Positions 9,679 to 19,470 of a DNA stretch of 64,000 nucleotides are shown here, one piece after another (position 1 is the first letter of the stretch; the number at the start of each line of letters is the position of its first letter). Source of the stretch: Nitrospira sp. MA-1 (GTDB taxonomy: Bacteria; Nitrospirota; Nitrospiria; Nitrospirales; UBA8639); NCBI GenBank assembly GCA_032139905.1, contig JAQJDB010000001.1, positions 1-64,000 of the forward strand, given 5' to 3'. Below the pieces are notes generated by a model that saw only the letters and a program-made list of their open reading frames with translations, searched no databases and had not been told where the DNA came from. The position numbers and the translations under genes are program-made.

Positions 9679-10200
9679 ATGAACAACGATATTTTCAATT
9701 CTGGTTCTGGCATGAAGAGGCGTGTCTGGTTGAAAATGTTCTGTGCCCTACTCATGGTAAGTACCCTTTCCGCATGCACAGGAGACAGGTATCAGCAACA
9801 GGCGGATGTCATTAAAGGCCATGTGGAAATGTTCTATGGCCATTTGCAATCCCATCAGCCTGCCCAGGCTGTGGCAGATAATGAACAGATCGAGGAACTG
9901 GCGCTAAGAAGTGAAGAGCGCTTGCTCCGTCGTGTGGGCCAGATGAGGCAGGGTGAGAGAACGCAGGAATGGAAAATTATCAAAACAGCAAAAGAGACAG
10001 CTGCGGAGAATTGGTTAGCCTTGGCCCGTTACTTTTCGGAATCCCAACGGTACAACAAAGCCCTGGGTACCTACCAACGGATTATTGAAACCTACCAAGG
10101 CTTGGCCTACCAATTATATGTCGATCGTGCGAAAATGGGAATGCAAGATGTGGAAGCCATCCTGGATTCCGGAACTCGGCCTGTTGGGCCTGCAAGGTAG
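9679..10200 (+). CDS. predicted lipoprotein with TPR-like helices
   Basis: This 173-residue protein has a lipoprotein signal ending in STLSAC, giving a lipidated cysteine near residue 33. The rest is strongly helical. The C-terminal third (WLALARYFSESQRYNKALGTYQRIIETY) looks like one tetratricopeptide unit, which usually mediates protein contacts. GAGG lies 7 bases before the ATG at 9679; an internal ATG (GSGMKRR) could also serve. No family name is recognised and no operon partner is seen. Confidence 0.65.
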   Translation: MNNDIFNSGSGMKRRVWLKMFCALLMVSTLSACTGDRYQQQADVIKGHVEMFYGHLQSHQPAQAVADNEQIEELALRSEERLLRRVGQMRQGERTQEWKIIKTAKETAAENWLALARYFSESQRYNKALGTYQRIIETYQGLAYQLYVDRAKMGMQDVEAILDSGTRPVGPAR

Positions 10201-10356
10201 CCTTCCCTAATACTGAGAATTTTTTAAATTTCCCTTAATGTATAGAGTAACTCCTGCTGTGGAATAGACAGGTTTTCTTATAATGTATTTACTAAATGTT
10301 TTTATGTAGCATGAAAATAGATGGGTGTTTCTGGGAAGACAAAGGATGGTGCAGAT

Positions 10357-10836
10357 TTATTGTGCATAAAAACTTTCTCCTTCTAGTGGTGGGCACCAAG
10401 CCTTTACGATTTGAATATTCTCAATTGTACAAGGGGAAAAACTGGTGCAATATACTTGAGGAGCCACAGCAGTCATATGTGACCCCACTTTGGAATCAGA
10501 TGCAAGCCCCTCAGGCCACGGAGCGATACCAAAGGCCCACTCTCCTTCCAGGCTTCTCGTGTCTTCATAATACACGTTAAAGCCAATGTACCCTCTCCCA
10601 GATGTTGTACAATAAACATTGTAGGGCGGTAATTGAATGTCCACATGGAAAATGTAGCCATCTTCCACCCAGGAATTCCCAAACTCGATATGTAGTTCAT
10701 TTGCCGAGACTGAGTTTACCAGGCTCAGGGAACAGAAAAGGACCAGAAAAACGACATTCCTCAGGGATAAAGACTTCAATGATAGGGAGGTCTTTCTGTA
10801 AAAAAAATAAATTGATGATAAGGCGCCTATATTCAT
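10357..10836 (-). CDS. small secreted protein, unknown
   Basis: This 159-residue protein has a signal peptide (VVFLVLFCSLSLVNSVSA, cleavage about residue 45). The mature part of about 115 residues has four cysteines (YCTTSG, YCTSFSPC, AWCPP) and many aromatic residues, suggesting a small disulfide-stabilised beta domain. No family is recognised. The N-terminus before the signal is unusually long, so the true start may be an internal codon. Confidence 0.5.
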   Translation of the reverse strand: MNIGALSSIYFFYRKTSLSLKSLSLRNVVFLVLFCSLSLVNSVSANELHIEFGNSWVEDGYIFHVDIQLPPYNVYCTTSGRGYIGFNVYYEDTRSLEGEWAFGIAPWPEGLASDSKVGSHMTAVAPQVYCTSFSPCTIENIQIVKAWCPPLEGESFYAQ

Positions 10837-11059
10837 TAGGAAATCCCCTCACTTTCGTATAAATGGATAAGACAGAACAGATTCATTTCATCTGACTCAT
10901 GGCCTGTTTGTCAGTTTTACCTACTATACCGGTCATTTTTCGGATACCGTCAATACAGCAAAGGAAGGGGAGGGAGGGGTCGGTTATTTTTTTACAAACG
11001 TGCGAGAGGGAAAGTGAAAGTGAAAGTTGTATAGATTAAAGGTAGGAGGGAAGATCTGG

Positions 11060-12073
11060 TCAGATCCCCATCGAAAAGAGATTAGGATTTTCTCCAAAAT
11101 GTTGCAAAGCTTTTGAGGTGATTTGTCGGCCTCGGGCCGTTCGATCCAGATATCCGGATTGAAGTAGAAAAGGTTCGTACACATCTTCTATGGTGGATTT
11201 TTCTTCTTGGATCGCTGCAGCCAAGGCGTCGATGCCAACCGGTCCCCCTTTGAATTTTTTAATTATGGTCAATAGTATTTTGCGGTCCATTTCATCAAAG
11301 CCCGCATGGTCGACGCCTAGCCATTGTAAAGCTTCCTGTGCGACCGATCTCGTGATACGTCCTTGGGCTTTGACTTCCGCGAAGTCACGCACACGCTTGA
11401 TTAACCGATTAGCAATACGGGGAGTCCCACGAGCCCGGCAGGAAATTTCCCCTGCCCCCTCATCATCAATGTGGACGCCGAGCAGTCTAGCGGAACGCAC
11501 AATGATGACCTGCAGCTCTTCAGGTAAATAATAATCCAATCGATAAACTAGTCCAAAGCGTTCTCGCAGAGGAGAGGTGAGTGAGCCCGCTCGTGTGGTG
11601 GCTCCAATGAGTGTAAAAGGCGGGAGATCTAATTTCATGGTGCGCAGTGAGGGGCCCTGTCCAATCACCAAATCGATTTGGTAGTCCTCCATGGCGGGAT
11701 ATAAGACCTCTTCGGCTGCTGGCGGTAATCGATGAATTTCATCGATAAACAGAACATCCCGTGGTTGAAGATTAGCCAAAATGGCGGCTAGGTCTCCCGC
11801 ATGGGTGAGCACCAGCCCGGAGGTAGAACGAATCGTGCCTCCCATTTCTTTGGCGATGATGTGAGCGATGGTGGTTTTACCCAATCCCGGAGGCCCATAG
11901 AAAATGGCATGGTCTAAGGCTTCTCCTCTTCCCGTCGCCGCGTCAATACAGACCCGAAGCGATTCTTTCATCCGCTCCTGCCCGATATATTCCGTTAAGC
12001 GTTGAGGCCTAAGAGTCCCCTCAAGGCCTTGCTCTTCTTCTATGAGATGGGTGGTAAGAATTCGGTCGTCCAT
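11060..12073 (-). CDS. ruvB: Holliday junction branch-migration ATPase RuvB
   Basis: RuvB is the hexameric AAA+ motor that, with RuvA, drives branch migration of Holliday junctions before RuvC cleavage. Visible motifs are the N-terminal [21 protein letters not shown], Walker [10 protein letters not shown], Walker [10 protein letters not shown], sensor 1 [20 protein letters not shown], and the C-terminal winged-helix part with [40 protein letters not shown]. The 337-residue length is normal for the family. It is not next to ruvA or ruvC here. The start ATG at 12073 gives a typical RuvB N-terminus. Confidence 0.97.
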   Translation of the reverse strand: MDDRILTTHLIEEEQGLEGTLRPQRLTEYIGQERMKESLRVCIDAATGRGEALDHAIFYGPPGLGKTTIAHIIAKEMGGTIRSTSGLVLTHAGDLAAILANLQPRDVLFIDEIHRLPPAAEEVLYPAMEDYQIDLVIGQGPSLRTMKLDLPPFTLIGATTRAGSLTSPLRERFGLVYRLDYYLPEELQVIIVRSARLLGVHIDDEGAGEISCRARGTPRIANRLIKRVRDFAEVKAQGRITRSVAQEALQWLGVDHAGFDEMDRKILLTIIKKFKGGPVGIDALAAAIQEEKSTIEDVYEPFLLQSGYLDRTARGRQITSKALQHFGENPNLFSMGI

Positions 12074-12236
12074 AAAGGGAATCAGTCTAAACAGAAAAAT
12101 TAAAAGAACGGCATTCTTGACGACGTTGGGAAAACAGAAGAGGGAGGACGAATTCCTCCTTTGGGAAATGACTTAAAAATTGAAAGCAGATTGAGACTTA
12201 GGAAGTGAGATGAAACTGCAGCCCCCAACAGGGTTC

Positions 12237-12809
12237 CTAGAATCCTGAAAATAGATCCTGACAGCCAAGACAGAATTCAACATTTACTTGCCGTTCAAGG
12301 AAATTCACGAGAAACCCTTGCTTTTCATACAAGAGTTTGGCGCCCATTAGTGTTTCATTGGGGAAATCCTCTGGTCCCAGCAGGTCACGGATTTCTTTTG
12401 TGGATTTGGCCCCGAGGATGTGTCGGAAAATCCCACGGACTTTATGGGCAAACCGATTGTTTATAAAAATTAAATCTACTTTCCCGTCCGTGATACGGAC
12501 TCCTGCCATTGCACCAGTTGGATTTTCCTTGTCCCAAAGAAGAATAAAGGTACCTTCTTGCTCTGCCCGAACGCCAGAAATCCTTGCTTCCACGAGGGCT
12601 TCAACGGCGATAGCTTCAGCATCTCCGAGTTTTACGCGGAATAGGGAAATGTCTCCGGCATCCACATCCTTGGCATCCTCAATGCTGTTTCGGGTGAGTT
12701 CGTATTTGGCGGCCCATGCTGGTGGAGCAAGCGAAAAAAGACTCGTCAGAATAATAGTGGCAGTCAAGATACATGCTGTTTTCAGATTCTTCATGAAATT
12801 CCTCATCAA
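12237..12809 (-). CDS. secreted protein of unknown function
   Basis: This 190-residue protein has a signal peptide ending in APPAWA-A (cleavage near residue 33). The mature domain is alpha/beta with a segment rich in Val, Ala and Glu ([25 protein letters not shown]) and ends with CLGCQDLF, a CxxC pair that could bind metal or form a disulfide. No family is recognised. It is divergent from uvrA. The start may be ATG at 12809 or 12794 (MKNLKTA). Confidence 0.6.
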   Translation of the reverse strand: MMRNFMKNLKTACILTATIILTSLFSLAPPAWAAKYELTRNSIEDAKDVDAGDISLFRVKLGDAEAIAVEALVEARISGVRAEQEGTFILLWDKENPTGAMAGVRITDGKVDLIFINNRFAHKVRGIFRHILGAKSTKEIRDLLGPEDFPNETLMGAKLLYEKQGFLVNFLERQVNVEFCLGCQDLFSGF

Positions 12810-12951
12810 GGGAAATGAAAGTAAGGTTGGGGAAAAGAATACGATTCCGTCTATTCAAAATAGATACATAAAGCCTGCCAGATTGTATCCGACCTTTTGT
12901 GTAAGGGTCAATTCCATTGTTCAAAGAGAAGCCACAGTCAAGGGGATTCGT

Positions 12952-15486
12952 ATGATATACTCGCCTCCCATGAACAACTCAATCGTGATTAGGGGCGCTC
13001 GTCAACATAACCTCAAGAATCTCGACCTGGAGTTTCCTCGGGATCAGTTGGTGGTAATTACGGGCCTAAGTGGATCAGGTAAGTCGTCTTTGGCATTTGA
13101 CACGATTTATGCTGAAGGCCAGCGGCGATACGTCGAATCACTCTCCGCCTATGCCAGGCAATTCCTTGACCAAATGACGAAACCTGATGTGGATTCCATT
13201 GAAGGGCTTTCACCTGCCATTTCCATCGAACAAAAGACGACAAGTCAAAATCCCCGTTCCACGGTGGGGACGGTGACAGAGATCTATGATTATTTTCGTC
13301 TGTTGTTTGCCAGAATCGGCCAGCCCTTTTGCTACCTCTGTGGGAATGCCATTGCAGCGCAAACGGTCCAACAAATGGTGGATGCCATTCACGGGCTTCC
13401 TCTAGGCACAAAAATCCATATTCTGGCACCCATTGTGCGAGGACGCAAAGGCGAATATCGCAAAGAATTATTGGCAGCTCGCAAGGCCGGATTTGTTCGG
13501 GCTCGCATTGATGGAGCCATTCGGGATCTCGGGGAGTCTATTCATTTACATAAACAACGTAAACATACAATAGAGATTGTGATTGATCGACTCATCGTCA
13601 AGTCAGAGCCCGGGGTGTCGCGTCGTTTGGCAGATTCGGTAGAAACGGCCCTCAAGTTGGCGCACGGCCTCGTTGGGGTGCTGACAGAAGATGATCAAGT
13701 CCGTGTCTATAGCGAACACCTGGCATGTATTCAGTGTGGTGTCAGCTATTCAGAAATTTCCCCAAGAATTTTTTCATTTAACAGTCCCCATGGTGCTTGT
13801 GATGGATGCGATGGGATTGGGTATGAAGCTTCAACTCATTCGGATTGGGAGGAATGGACCTTCGATACCCCATGTGAGAAGTGTGGCGGAGGCCGACTGA
13901 AGAAGGAAAGCCTTGCCATAAAAATTGGAGGGCAGTCTATTGCTGAACTGACGCATCTGTCTGTGCGGAATACCTTGGCATTTATGAATGCGTTGAACCT
14001 CACTGATCGCGAACAGATGATTGGGGAGCGAGTGCTGAAAGAGATTCGGGAGAGGCTGGAGTTTTTACTCAACGTCGGATTGGGCTACCTCACGTTAGAT
14101 CGTCCCTCTGCCACTTTGTCCGGAGGGGAAGGGCAACGGATTCGATTGGCTACGCAAATCGGATCGGGATTGGTAGGCGTGTTGTATATTCTGGATGAAC
14201 CCAGTATCGGGTTGCATCAGCGGGATCACCGACGGTTACTCAAAACGTTGTTACGATTGCGTGATATGGGGAATACTGTCGTGGTGGTGGAGCACGACGC
14301 CGAGACCATGCGCGCTGCCGATTATGTATTGGATTTAGGGCCAGGAGCTGGCGTGGAGGGTGGAGAATTAGTCGCCCATGGATCTCCCGCGGTGGTAATG
14401 GCTCACCCCACCTCGCTGACCGGCCAATATCTAAATGGGAATCGCCGGGTGTCCTTGCCTCATCGTGCACGGCTCGCCAAAGGATTTTTGACCGTCGTGG
14501 GCGCGGAAAAGCACAATCTTCGGGATCTGACCGTAAATTTTCCATTGGGCCTCCTGACCTGTGTCACCGGGGTGTCAGGGTCAGGGAAAAGCACTTTGGT
14601 CGTAGATGTGTTGTTCCGGTCGCTGGGACAGGGTTTTTCCCAGAAGAAGCCGGTGTTTGAGGGATGCCGGGAAATACGTGGGCTTGATCAGCTGGATAAA
14701 CTTATTGATATTGATCAGTCCCCGATTGGACGGACCCCGCGTTCGAATCCCGCCACCTATACCGGCCTCTTTAGTTTTATTCGTGATCTGTTCGCGCAAT
14801 TACCGGAGTCTCGAGTGCGAGGCTACAAGCCAGGCCGCTACAGTTTCAATGTCAAGGGTGGGCGATGCGAGGCTTGTCAGGGTGATGGCCTCATAAAAAT
14901 TGAAATGCATTTTCTCCCAGATATTTATGTAACCTGTGAGGCCTGTAATGGCCAACGGTACAATCGCGAAACCTTGGATGTGACCTACAGGGGGCGAACG
15001 ATCGCAGATGTCTTAAACATGACCGTGGCTGAAGCCCTGGAGTTTTTCGTGAACATTCCGCCACTGCGGATTCGACTGCAAACTTTATCAGATGTGGGTC
15101 TGCATTACATTAAACTCGGGCAATCGGCGACCACTTTGTCCGGGGGAGAAGCCCAGCGGGTCAAGCTTTCTAAGGAGCTCTCGAAACGACCCACTGGTCG
15201 TACGCTCTATATTCTGGATGAACCGACGACGGGACTACATTTTGTAGATATTCAACGGTTGTTGGATGTGCTTGACCGGTTAGTGGAGACGGGGAATACG
15301 GTCCTCGTGATTGAGCATAATGTGGATGTGATTCAGAACGCGGATTGGGTCATTGATTTGGGGCCGGAAGGTGGAGATCAAGGAGGATGTGTGGTGGCGG
15401 AGGGTACTCCGCAAGCCGTGATGAAAGTCAAGGAATCGTGGACAGGGCAGGTGTTACTAGAAGATTCTAAAAGCCGAGCTTGCTGA
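12952..15486 (+). CDS. uvrA: excinuclease ABC subunit A, lacking the insertion domain
   Basis: UvrA is the damage-sensing ABC ATPase of nucleotide excision repair. Seen are Walker [10 protein letters not shown] (residues 38-46), the UvrB-binding region ([23 protein letters not shown]...[11 protein letters not shown]), zinc finger CIQC...CDGC, the first signature [12 protein letters not shown] with Walker [14 protein letters not shown], second Walker [10 protein letters not shown], the C-terminal zinc module CEAC...CEAC and the second signature [11 protein letters not shown]. It is 844 residues; usual UvrA is about 940. The deficit falls between [10 protein letters not shown] and [10 protein letters not shown] (about 13800-13885), where only about 17 residues replace the insertion domain of roughly 100. 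The start is ATG at 12952 or 12970. The frame is open upstream to 12337, but that part is antisense to the preceding gene. Confidence 0.95.
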   Translation: MIYSPPMNNSIVIRGARQHNLKNLDLEFPRDQLVVITGLSGSGKSSLAFDTIYAEGQRRYVESLSAYARQFLDQMTKPDVDSIEGLSPAISIEQKTTSQNPRSTVGTVTEIYDYFRLLFARIGQPFCYLCGNAIAAQTVQQMVDAIHGLPLGTKIHILAPIVRGRKGEYRKELLAARKAGFVRARIDGAIRDLGESIHLHKQRKHTIEIVIDRLIVKSEPGVSRRLADSVETALKLAHGLVGVLTEDDQVRVYSEHLACIQCGVSYSEISPRIFSFNSPHGACDGCDGIGYEASTHSDWEEWTFDTPCEKCGGGRLKKESLAIKIGGQSIAELTHLSVRNTLAFMNALNLTDREQMIGERVLKEIRERLEFLLNVGLGYLTLDRPSATLSGGEGQRIRLATQIGSGLVGVLYILDEPSIGLHQRDHRRLLKTLLRLRDMGNTVVVVEHDAETMRAADYVLDLGPGAGVEGGELVAHGSPAVVMAHPTSLTGQYLNGNRRVSLPHRARLAKGFLTVVGAEKHNLRDLTVNFPLGLLTCVTGVSGSGKSTLVVDVLFRSLGQGFSQKKPVFEGCREIRGLDQLDKLIDIDQSPIGRTPRSNPATYTGLFSFIRDLFAQLPESRVRGYKPGRYSFNVKGGRCEACQGDGLIKIEMHFLPDIYVTCEACNGQRYNRETLDVTYRGRTIADVLNMTVAEALEFFVNIPPLRIRLQTLSDVGLHYIKLGQSATTLSGGEAQRVKLSKELSKRPTGRTLYILDEPTTGLHFVDIQRLLDVLDRLVETGNTVLVIEHNVDVIQNADWVIDLGPEGGDQGGCVVAEGTPQAVMKVKESWTGQVLLEDSKSRAC

Positions 15487-15492
15487 AAAAGT

Positions 15493-15672
15493 CTAGGATT
15501 TTTTCTTGTAAATATTCAGCCCGATTTTTTCTTCTCGATCGGGAATCGAAACATTGCCTTCGGTTGAGGCAATGATCGTCGTTTTCCCAGATGAAGAAGG
15601 ACCAAAATCCTTCGACAGGTCTACCGTAATAGTTAGCATAGTTCCATTGACAGTCAATTCCACATTTTTCAT
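15493..15672 (-). CDS. small conserved-looking cytosolic protein
   Basis: This 59-residue protein starts at ATG 15672, which has AGAGAGGA about 8 bases upstream; an upstream in-frame extension to 15702 lacks support. The sequence begins KNVELTVNGTMLTITVDLSKDFG and contains SSGKTTIIASTEGNVSIP. It reads like a short beta-rich protein of a type seen as conserved hypotheticals in several bacterial phyla. No function is known. It converges with uvrA, leaving 6 bp between the two stops. Confidence 0.65.
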   Translation of the reverse strand: MKNVELTVNGTMLTITVDLSKDFGPSSSGKTTIIASTEGNVSIPDREEKIGLNIYKKKS

Positions 15673-15740
15673 GGTTGAATCCTCTCTAGAAGTGCAGATC
15701 AAACAGGTTCAAGGGTATTGGCAGAAAAGCTGCCCTATTC

Positions 15741-16076
15741 TCACAGGCCCGCAAGGACCAAGAGTGTTCCTGCTCCTATTATATAGGGAACAGCACAGGT
15801 ATAGAAGACCGATTCAGAGGGAGAATATTTCCATGTGGAAGTAGGAGGTAAAGACTGGTTCTTATAAATGAATTCATAGGAAAAAATAAGCATACCAATG
15901 GTCAGGACAAACACCCGACTGGTTCGAGGCCACGTGTAGAGACCGACGAAGAGATAGCTGGCAGTATGAAAGCCACTAAATGCGCAGAGGATGGGAGCCA
16001 GAAAAAAATGGAGAAATGATGCCGAGAGTCGAGGAGAACCCATAGCAGGTCGGGTTGAATGCCCTGGATGTTCCAT
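15741..16076 (-). CDS. small multi-pass membrane protein
   Basis: The start ATG at 16076 overlaps the stop of the upstream zinc-protein gene by one base (TAATG), so the two genes are translationally coupled. The 111-residue product has three probable membrane segments: SASFLHFFLAPILCAFSGFH, VFVLTIGMLIFSYEFIY and VFYTCAVPYIIGAGTLLVLAGL. No family is recognised. The coupling implies it works with the C4HC3 zinc protein, perhaps as its membrane partner. The frame stays open upstream to 16202, but that is the overlapping gene. Confidence 0.6.
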   Translation of the reverse strand: MEHPGHSTRPAMGSPRLSASFLHFFLAPILCAFSGFHTASYLFVGLYTWPRTSRVFVLTIGMLIFSYEFIYKNQSLPPTSTWKYSPSESVFYTCAVPYIIGAGTLLVLAGL

Positions 16077-16360
16077 TATTTGACTTCGGCAGGCACCGAA
16101 GGCGTGGACATGGCAGGTTGGGTGAAAGTCTGCTGGTCTGCACAAGTTTTGCACACACGCGGGCGTCTTTTCAGATAGGAGACCTTCCCGCTGGCCAGAC
16201 AACTATAATGGACGAAATGTTCACAAATGCTGCAACGAGACCATCCTCCGCGGAGCATGGTAAGGTTCCGGTATAGGCCTTCGTGACACACCCCACACAT
16301 TTCGGGTTCAATGCCCAACAACAGGGGTTCCCAATCTCCGGCTCGGTTTCGAATGCTCAT
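16076..16360 (-). CDS. small C4HC3 (PHD/RING-like) zinc-binding protein
   Basis: This 94-residue protein carries eight zinc-ligand candidates in the order and spacing of a cross-brace PHD/RINGv finger: CGVC, 17 residues, CSIC, 4 residues, H-Y-S-C, 15 residues, CKTC. This satisfies C-x2-C-x(9-21)-C-x2-C-x(4-5)-H-x2-C-x(12-46)-C-x2-C. The tryptophan that usually sits two residues before the last CxxC in PHD fingers is absent. Such fingers are common in eukaryotes (chromatin readers, E3 ligases) and rare in bacteria. The function here is unknown. It is coupled by a TAATG overlap to a three-segment membrane protein. Confidence 0.65.
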   Translation of the reverse strand: MSIRNRAGDWEPLLLGIEPEMCGVCHEGLYRNLTMLRGGWSRCSICEHFVHYSCLASGKVSYLKRRPRVCKTCADQQTFTQPAMSTPSVPAEVK

Positions 16361-16533
16361 GGCAGAAAAGTATACTGAGTAATTCAGGTGAAAACAATGA
16401 AGAATTTTTTTTGGAACCGTTTACTGAGCTAATGCTCCCAAGTTATAGACACATCATTTGACACTCCAAAAATCCATTTGATAGGGTCACGAACTATTTT
16501 TTCTATCCTTCCACAGCCTCTATTCGTTCCTTT

Positions 16534-17424
16534 GTGAACATTCAAGCCTACTTAGACCAGCAGCGCCAACGGGTTGACCAGTTTCTGGAGCGGAGCGTCC
16601 CCCTGCTTTCGGTCCATCCTCAACGACTGTATGAATCCATGCGATATAGCCTTCTGGGTGGAGGTAAACGCATTCGTCCGATTTTGACCATTGCCACTGC
16701 CCAAGCCCTGGGATATGACCGCGATGCCATGTTGCCGTTCGCCGCTTCCTTGGAGTTCGTTCATACGTATTCTCTTATTCATGATGATCTCCCGGCGATG
16801 GATAACGATGACTATCGGCGAGGCCGATTAACCAACCACAAAGTTTTTGGTGATGGTATGGCGATATTGGCAGGAGATGCATTGTTGACCATGGCGTTTG
16901 AGTTATGCAGTCAAGTTGATGGCACAGAGGCTTTTTCTGCTGCTCAGCAGTTAGACATTGTGCGGGAACTGGCACATGGTTCTGGGCATCAGGGAATGGT
17001 GGGGGGGCAGGTAATGGATATTCAGGCCGAAAACCAGGAGATTGACTTACCTCACCTCCAGCAAATCCACACCTGTAAAACGGGACGTCTGATTCGCGCT
17101 GCAGTGCGGATCGGCGGTATTATTGGTGAGGCCAAGACACAGCAAATGCAGTGCCTAACGGACTATTCAGAGGATATTGGGCTGGCTTTTCAGATTGCCG
17201 ATGATGTGTTGGATATGGTGGGGACACGGGAGGAATTGGGAAAGGACGCAGGGACTGATGAAAGAAGAGGGAAGCAGACCTATCCCTCTTTTTTTGGGGT
17301 TGAAGGTGCCAGGCAACTGGGAGAGGAGTGTGTCCAGCGGGCGATAACCCGATTAGATGCCTTTGATAAGCAGGCCGACCCCCTACGAGACATTGCCACC
17401 TATATAATGGCGCGACGGTCTTGA
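16534..17424 (+). CDS. ispA: polyprenyl (farnesyl/geranylgeranyl) diphosphate synthase
   Basis: This enzyme condenses IPP with allylic diphosphates, supplying C15-C20 precursors for hopanoids, carotenoids and quinones. It has the family motifs GGGKRIRP, first aspartate-rich motif DDLPAMDNDDYRRG, GDALLTMAFEL, and second aspartate-rich motif FQIADDVLDMVG, followed by GKDAGTDERRGKQTYPS. At 296 residues it matches IspA-type enzymes. The start is GTG at 16534, which yields the usual short N-terminus; no ATG fits. It leads a same-strand run with hpnA and cruF, consistent with isoprenoid lipid synthesis. Product chain length cannot be fixed by eye. Confidence 0.92.
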   Translation: MNIQAYLDQQRQRVDQFLERSVPLLSVHPQRLYESMRYSLLGGGKRIRPILTIATAQALGYDRDAMLPFAASLEFVHTYSLIHDDLPAMDNDDYRRGRLTNHKVFGDGMAILAGDALLTMAFELCSQVDGTEAFSAAQQLDIVRELAHGSGHQGMVGGQVMDIQAENQEIDLPHLQQIHTCKTGRLIRAAVRIGGIIGEAKTQQMQCLTDYSEDIGLAFQIADDVLDMVGTREELGKDAGTDERRGKQTYPSFFGVEGARQLGEECVQRAITRLDAFDKQADPLRDIATYIMARRS

Positions 17425-17525
17425 AGCGACTTTAGGTTTTTCCCCAACCCTTCTCATTTACAACAGTTTTGTCGGTGTAGGTCATGTTGGGTTGCTATTA
17501 AACTCCTTGGCAACACCCGAATTTT

Positions 17526-18512
17526 ATGAAAGTACTCATTACAGGTTCTTCCGGCTTCATTGGGGCTGCGGTGACACGGGCAGTTGTTGCGAAAGGCGAT
17601 GAGGTCCGTGTCCTGGTTCGACCCACCAGCAATCTGAAAAATCTTGAAGGGTTACCAGTCGAAACCGTTTATGGGGATTTGCAGGATTACTTGTCCCTCA
17701 AGAAAGCCGTTGCCGGCTGCGAAGGGCTCTATCACGTGGCGGCGCATTATGCGTTGTGGGATCAAAACCCTTCTGTTTTTTATGCCATCAATGTCGAAGG
17801 GACCAAAAATTTGTTTCGTGCCGCAAGTGAGGCAGGTGTTCAACGAATCGTCTACACGAGTACGATTGGTGCGATCGGGTTGCCCGATCAAGGGGGCCTT
17901 GGGAATGAAACGCTCTTTCCAACGTTGGCCCAACTGGCAGGGGATTATAAGAGATCTAAGTTTTTGGCGGAGCAAGAAGTCCTCCGCATGGCTCAAGAAG
18001 GGTTGCCTGTGGTTATTGTCAATCCAACGGCCCCAGTGGGAGAACGGGACGTCAAGCCCACTCCAACCGGCCAAATTATTGTGGATTTTATGCGTGGTCG
18101 AATGTTGGCATATATAGAAACCGGGATGAATTTGGTGGATGTTGAGGATGTGGCCATCGGGCATATCCGGGCGATGGAGTGCGGTCGAGTTGGGGAGCGG
18201 TATATTCTGGGCAATCAGAATCTTACACTGAAAGAAGTGTGTCAAATACTCAGTCGACTAACCGGAATGCCTGCTCCACGCCTTCGATTGCCTTGGAGGC
18301 TGGTGCTTCCCCTAGCGCATCTAAATCAATGGATTGCCAATTTGGTGACCCATCGTTCACCAAGAATTCCTTTGGAAGGGGTGCGGATGGCCAAATATCA
18401 CATGCATTATGATTGCACGAAAGCACGCCAGGAGTTGGCTCTTCCCCAAACGTCCGTGGAAACGGCTTTGAATAAGGCGGTAGAGTGGTTTCGCCAACAT
18501 GGATATGCCTGA
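17526..18512 (+). CDS. hpnA: hopanoid-associated NAD(P)-dependent sugar epimerase HpnA
   Basis: This is an extended short-chain dehydrogenase. It has an N-terminal GSSGFIG (GxxGxxG) nucleotide-binding loop at residues 7-13, the VYGDLQD acidic loop, the YTSTIGAIG segment and GDYKRSKFLAEQ with the catalytic Tyr-x3-Lys. The combination with VNPTAPVGERDVKPTPTGQIIVDFMRG is typical of HpnA, which belongs to hopanoid side-chain synthesis. The 328-residue length is normal. It lies 101 bp after the polyprenyl synthase and 46 bp before cruF. No squalene-hopene cyclase is in the window. Confidence 0.9.
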   Translation: MKVLITGSSGFIGAAVTRAVVAKGDEVRVLVRPTSNLKNLEGLPVETVYGDLQDYLSLKKAVAGCEGLYHVAAHYALWDQNPSVFYAINVEGTKNLFRAASEAGVQRIVYTSTIGAIGLPDQGGLGNETLFPTLAQLAGDYKRSKFLAEQEVLRMAQEGLPVVIVNPTAPVGERDVKPTPTGQIIVDFMRGRMLAYIETGMNLVDVEDVAIGHIRAMECGRVGERYILGNQNLTLKEVCQILSRLTGMPAPRLRLPWRLVLPLAHLNQWIANLVTHRSPRIPLEGVRMAKYHMHYDCTKARQELALPQTSVETALNKAVEWFRQHGYA

Positions 18513-18558
18513 CTCCCCTTCTCAAGTCTGAGCCATTTCCCATCGACAAATCTAAGCT

Positions 18559-19389
18559 TTGGAATACGTTTATCCTTTGGAATACGTTTATCTTCTCGCA
18601 AACACGTTCATACTCAGGCCCTATGTCTTTGTCTTTTTAGGGATCTCCCTATATAGCGGGCAACAACTTTTAGGATGGCGGCGGGCCGTCAGATTCTTTG
18701 GCCTCACGTGGGCAATTGCTTTTATTTGTGAATATGCCTCGACCCGGATCGGGATCCCCTTTGGCGATTATTTTTATACGGGTTCAACTCAGGACCATGA
18801 GTTGTATCTTTCCAATATCCCGTTCATGGACTCCATCTCATTCTCATTTTTATTATATGCCAGTTACTGCCTGGCTCTCATTTTCGTGTTACCCCCTGCA
18901 AAAGGGGTGGACCAACAGGGATGGCTATTCGATCCGGAATTAAGAAACTCATGGCCTGTTGTGGGATTAACGGTGGTGTTATTTACCTTTTCGGATGTGG
19001 TGATCGATCCAGTAGCCCTTCAGGGTGAACGATGGTTTCTGGGAAATATTTACGGTTACCACCAGGAGGGGATTTATTTTGGTGTTCCCCTCGCGAATTT
19101 TGCGGGATGGGCCGTGGTCGGATTTCTCTCCCTTCTCGGCTTCCGCTTGATGGAGCGGGGCACAAATGCCACAGACCCCATTCCCCGAATGGTAGTGAAA
19201 TGGGAATTGATACTAGGAATTGGCCTTTATTACGGTGTCCTGGCCTTTAACTTGGGGATGACCTTCTGGATTGGTGAAATGCTGATGGGTATCGTGGGAA
19301 GCTTTATTTTTGTACCCCTGACTGCGGTTCTTCTTAATACTTTGTGGCGAGGATTGTTCGCTTACAGAGTCAAGGAATCTTCAGAATGA
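18559..19389 (+). CDS. cruF: carotenoid biosynthesis membrane protein, CruF-like (DUF422)
   Basis: This is an integral membrane protein of about 276 residues with seven or so hydrophobic segments. It has the family blocks CEYASTRIGIPFGDYFYTG, LSNIPFMDSISFSFLLYASY, VVIDPVALQGERWFLGNIYGYHQEGIYFGVPLANFAGW and a C-terminal segment. These match the carotenoid 1,2-hydratase family PF04240 (CruF/CrtC-like), which hydrates acyclic or monocyclic carotenoid ends. The start is uncertain: TTG at 18559 or 18577. These sit in a perfect 18-bp tandem duplication (18557-18574 and 18575-18592), giving a repeated EYVY at the N-terminus. It follows hpnA and the polyprenyl synthase. Confidence 0.85.
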   Translation: MEYVYPLEYVYLLANTFILRPYVFVFLGISLYSGQQLLGWRRAVRFFGLTWAIAFICEYASTRIGIPFGDYFYTGSTQDHELYLSNIPFMDSISFSFLLYASYCLALIFVLPPAKGVDQQGWLFDPELRNSWPVVGLTVVLFTFSDVVIDPVALQGERWFLGNIYGYHQEGIYFGVPLANFAGWAVVGFLSLLGFRLMERGTNATDPIPRMVVKWELILGIGLYYGVLAFNLGMTFWIGEMLMGIVGSFIFVPLTAVLLNTLWRGLFAYRVKESSE

Positions 19390-19470
19390 ATCCCCTGTCC
19401 CAAAGAGGTGTTCCCTACTATTGGTGGCCACGGCTTGAGGCCACGACCGCAGGGCCGGTATGATGCAGCC

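Noticed and set aside
12337-12951. N-terminal extension of UvrA by about 200 codons
   Set aside because: It runs antisense through the secreted protein gene and is unrelated to UvrA. The family N-terminus begins at 12952-12970.
14735-14760. tRNA T-arm-like GTTCGAATCCC
   Set aside because: It lies inside uvrA and encodes the conserved segment [11 protein letters not shown]. This is a well-known false tRNA match in uvrA; there is no cloverleaf.
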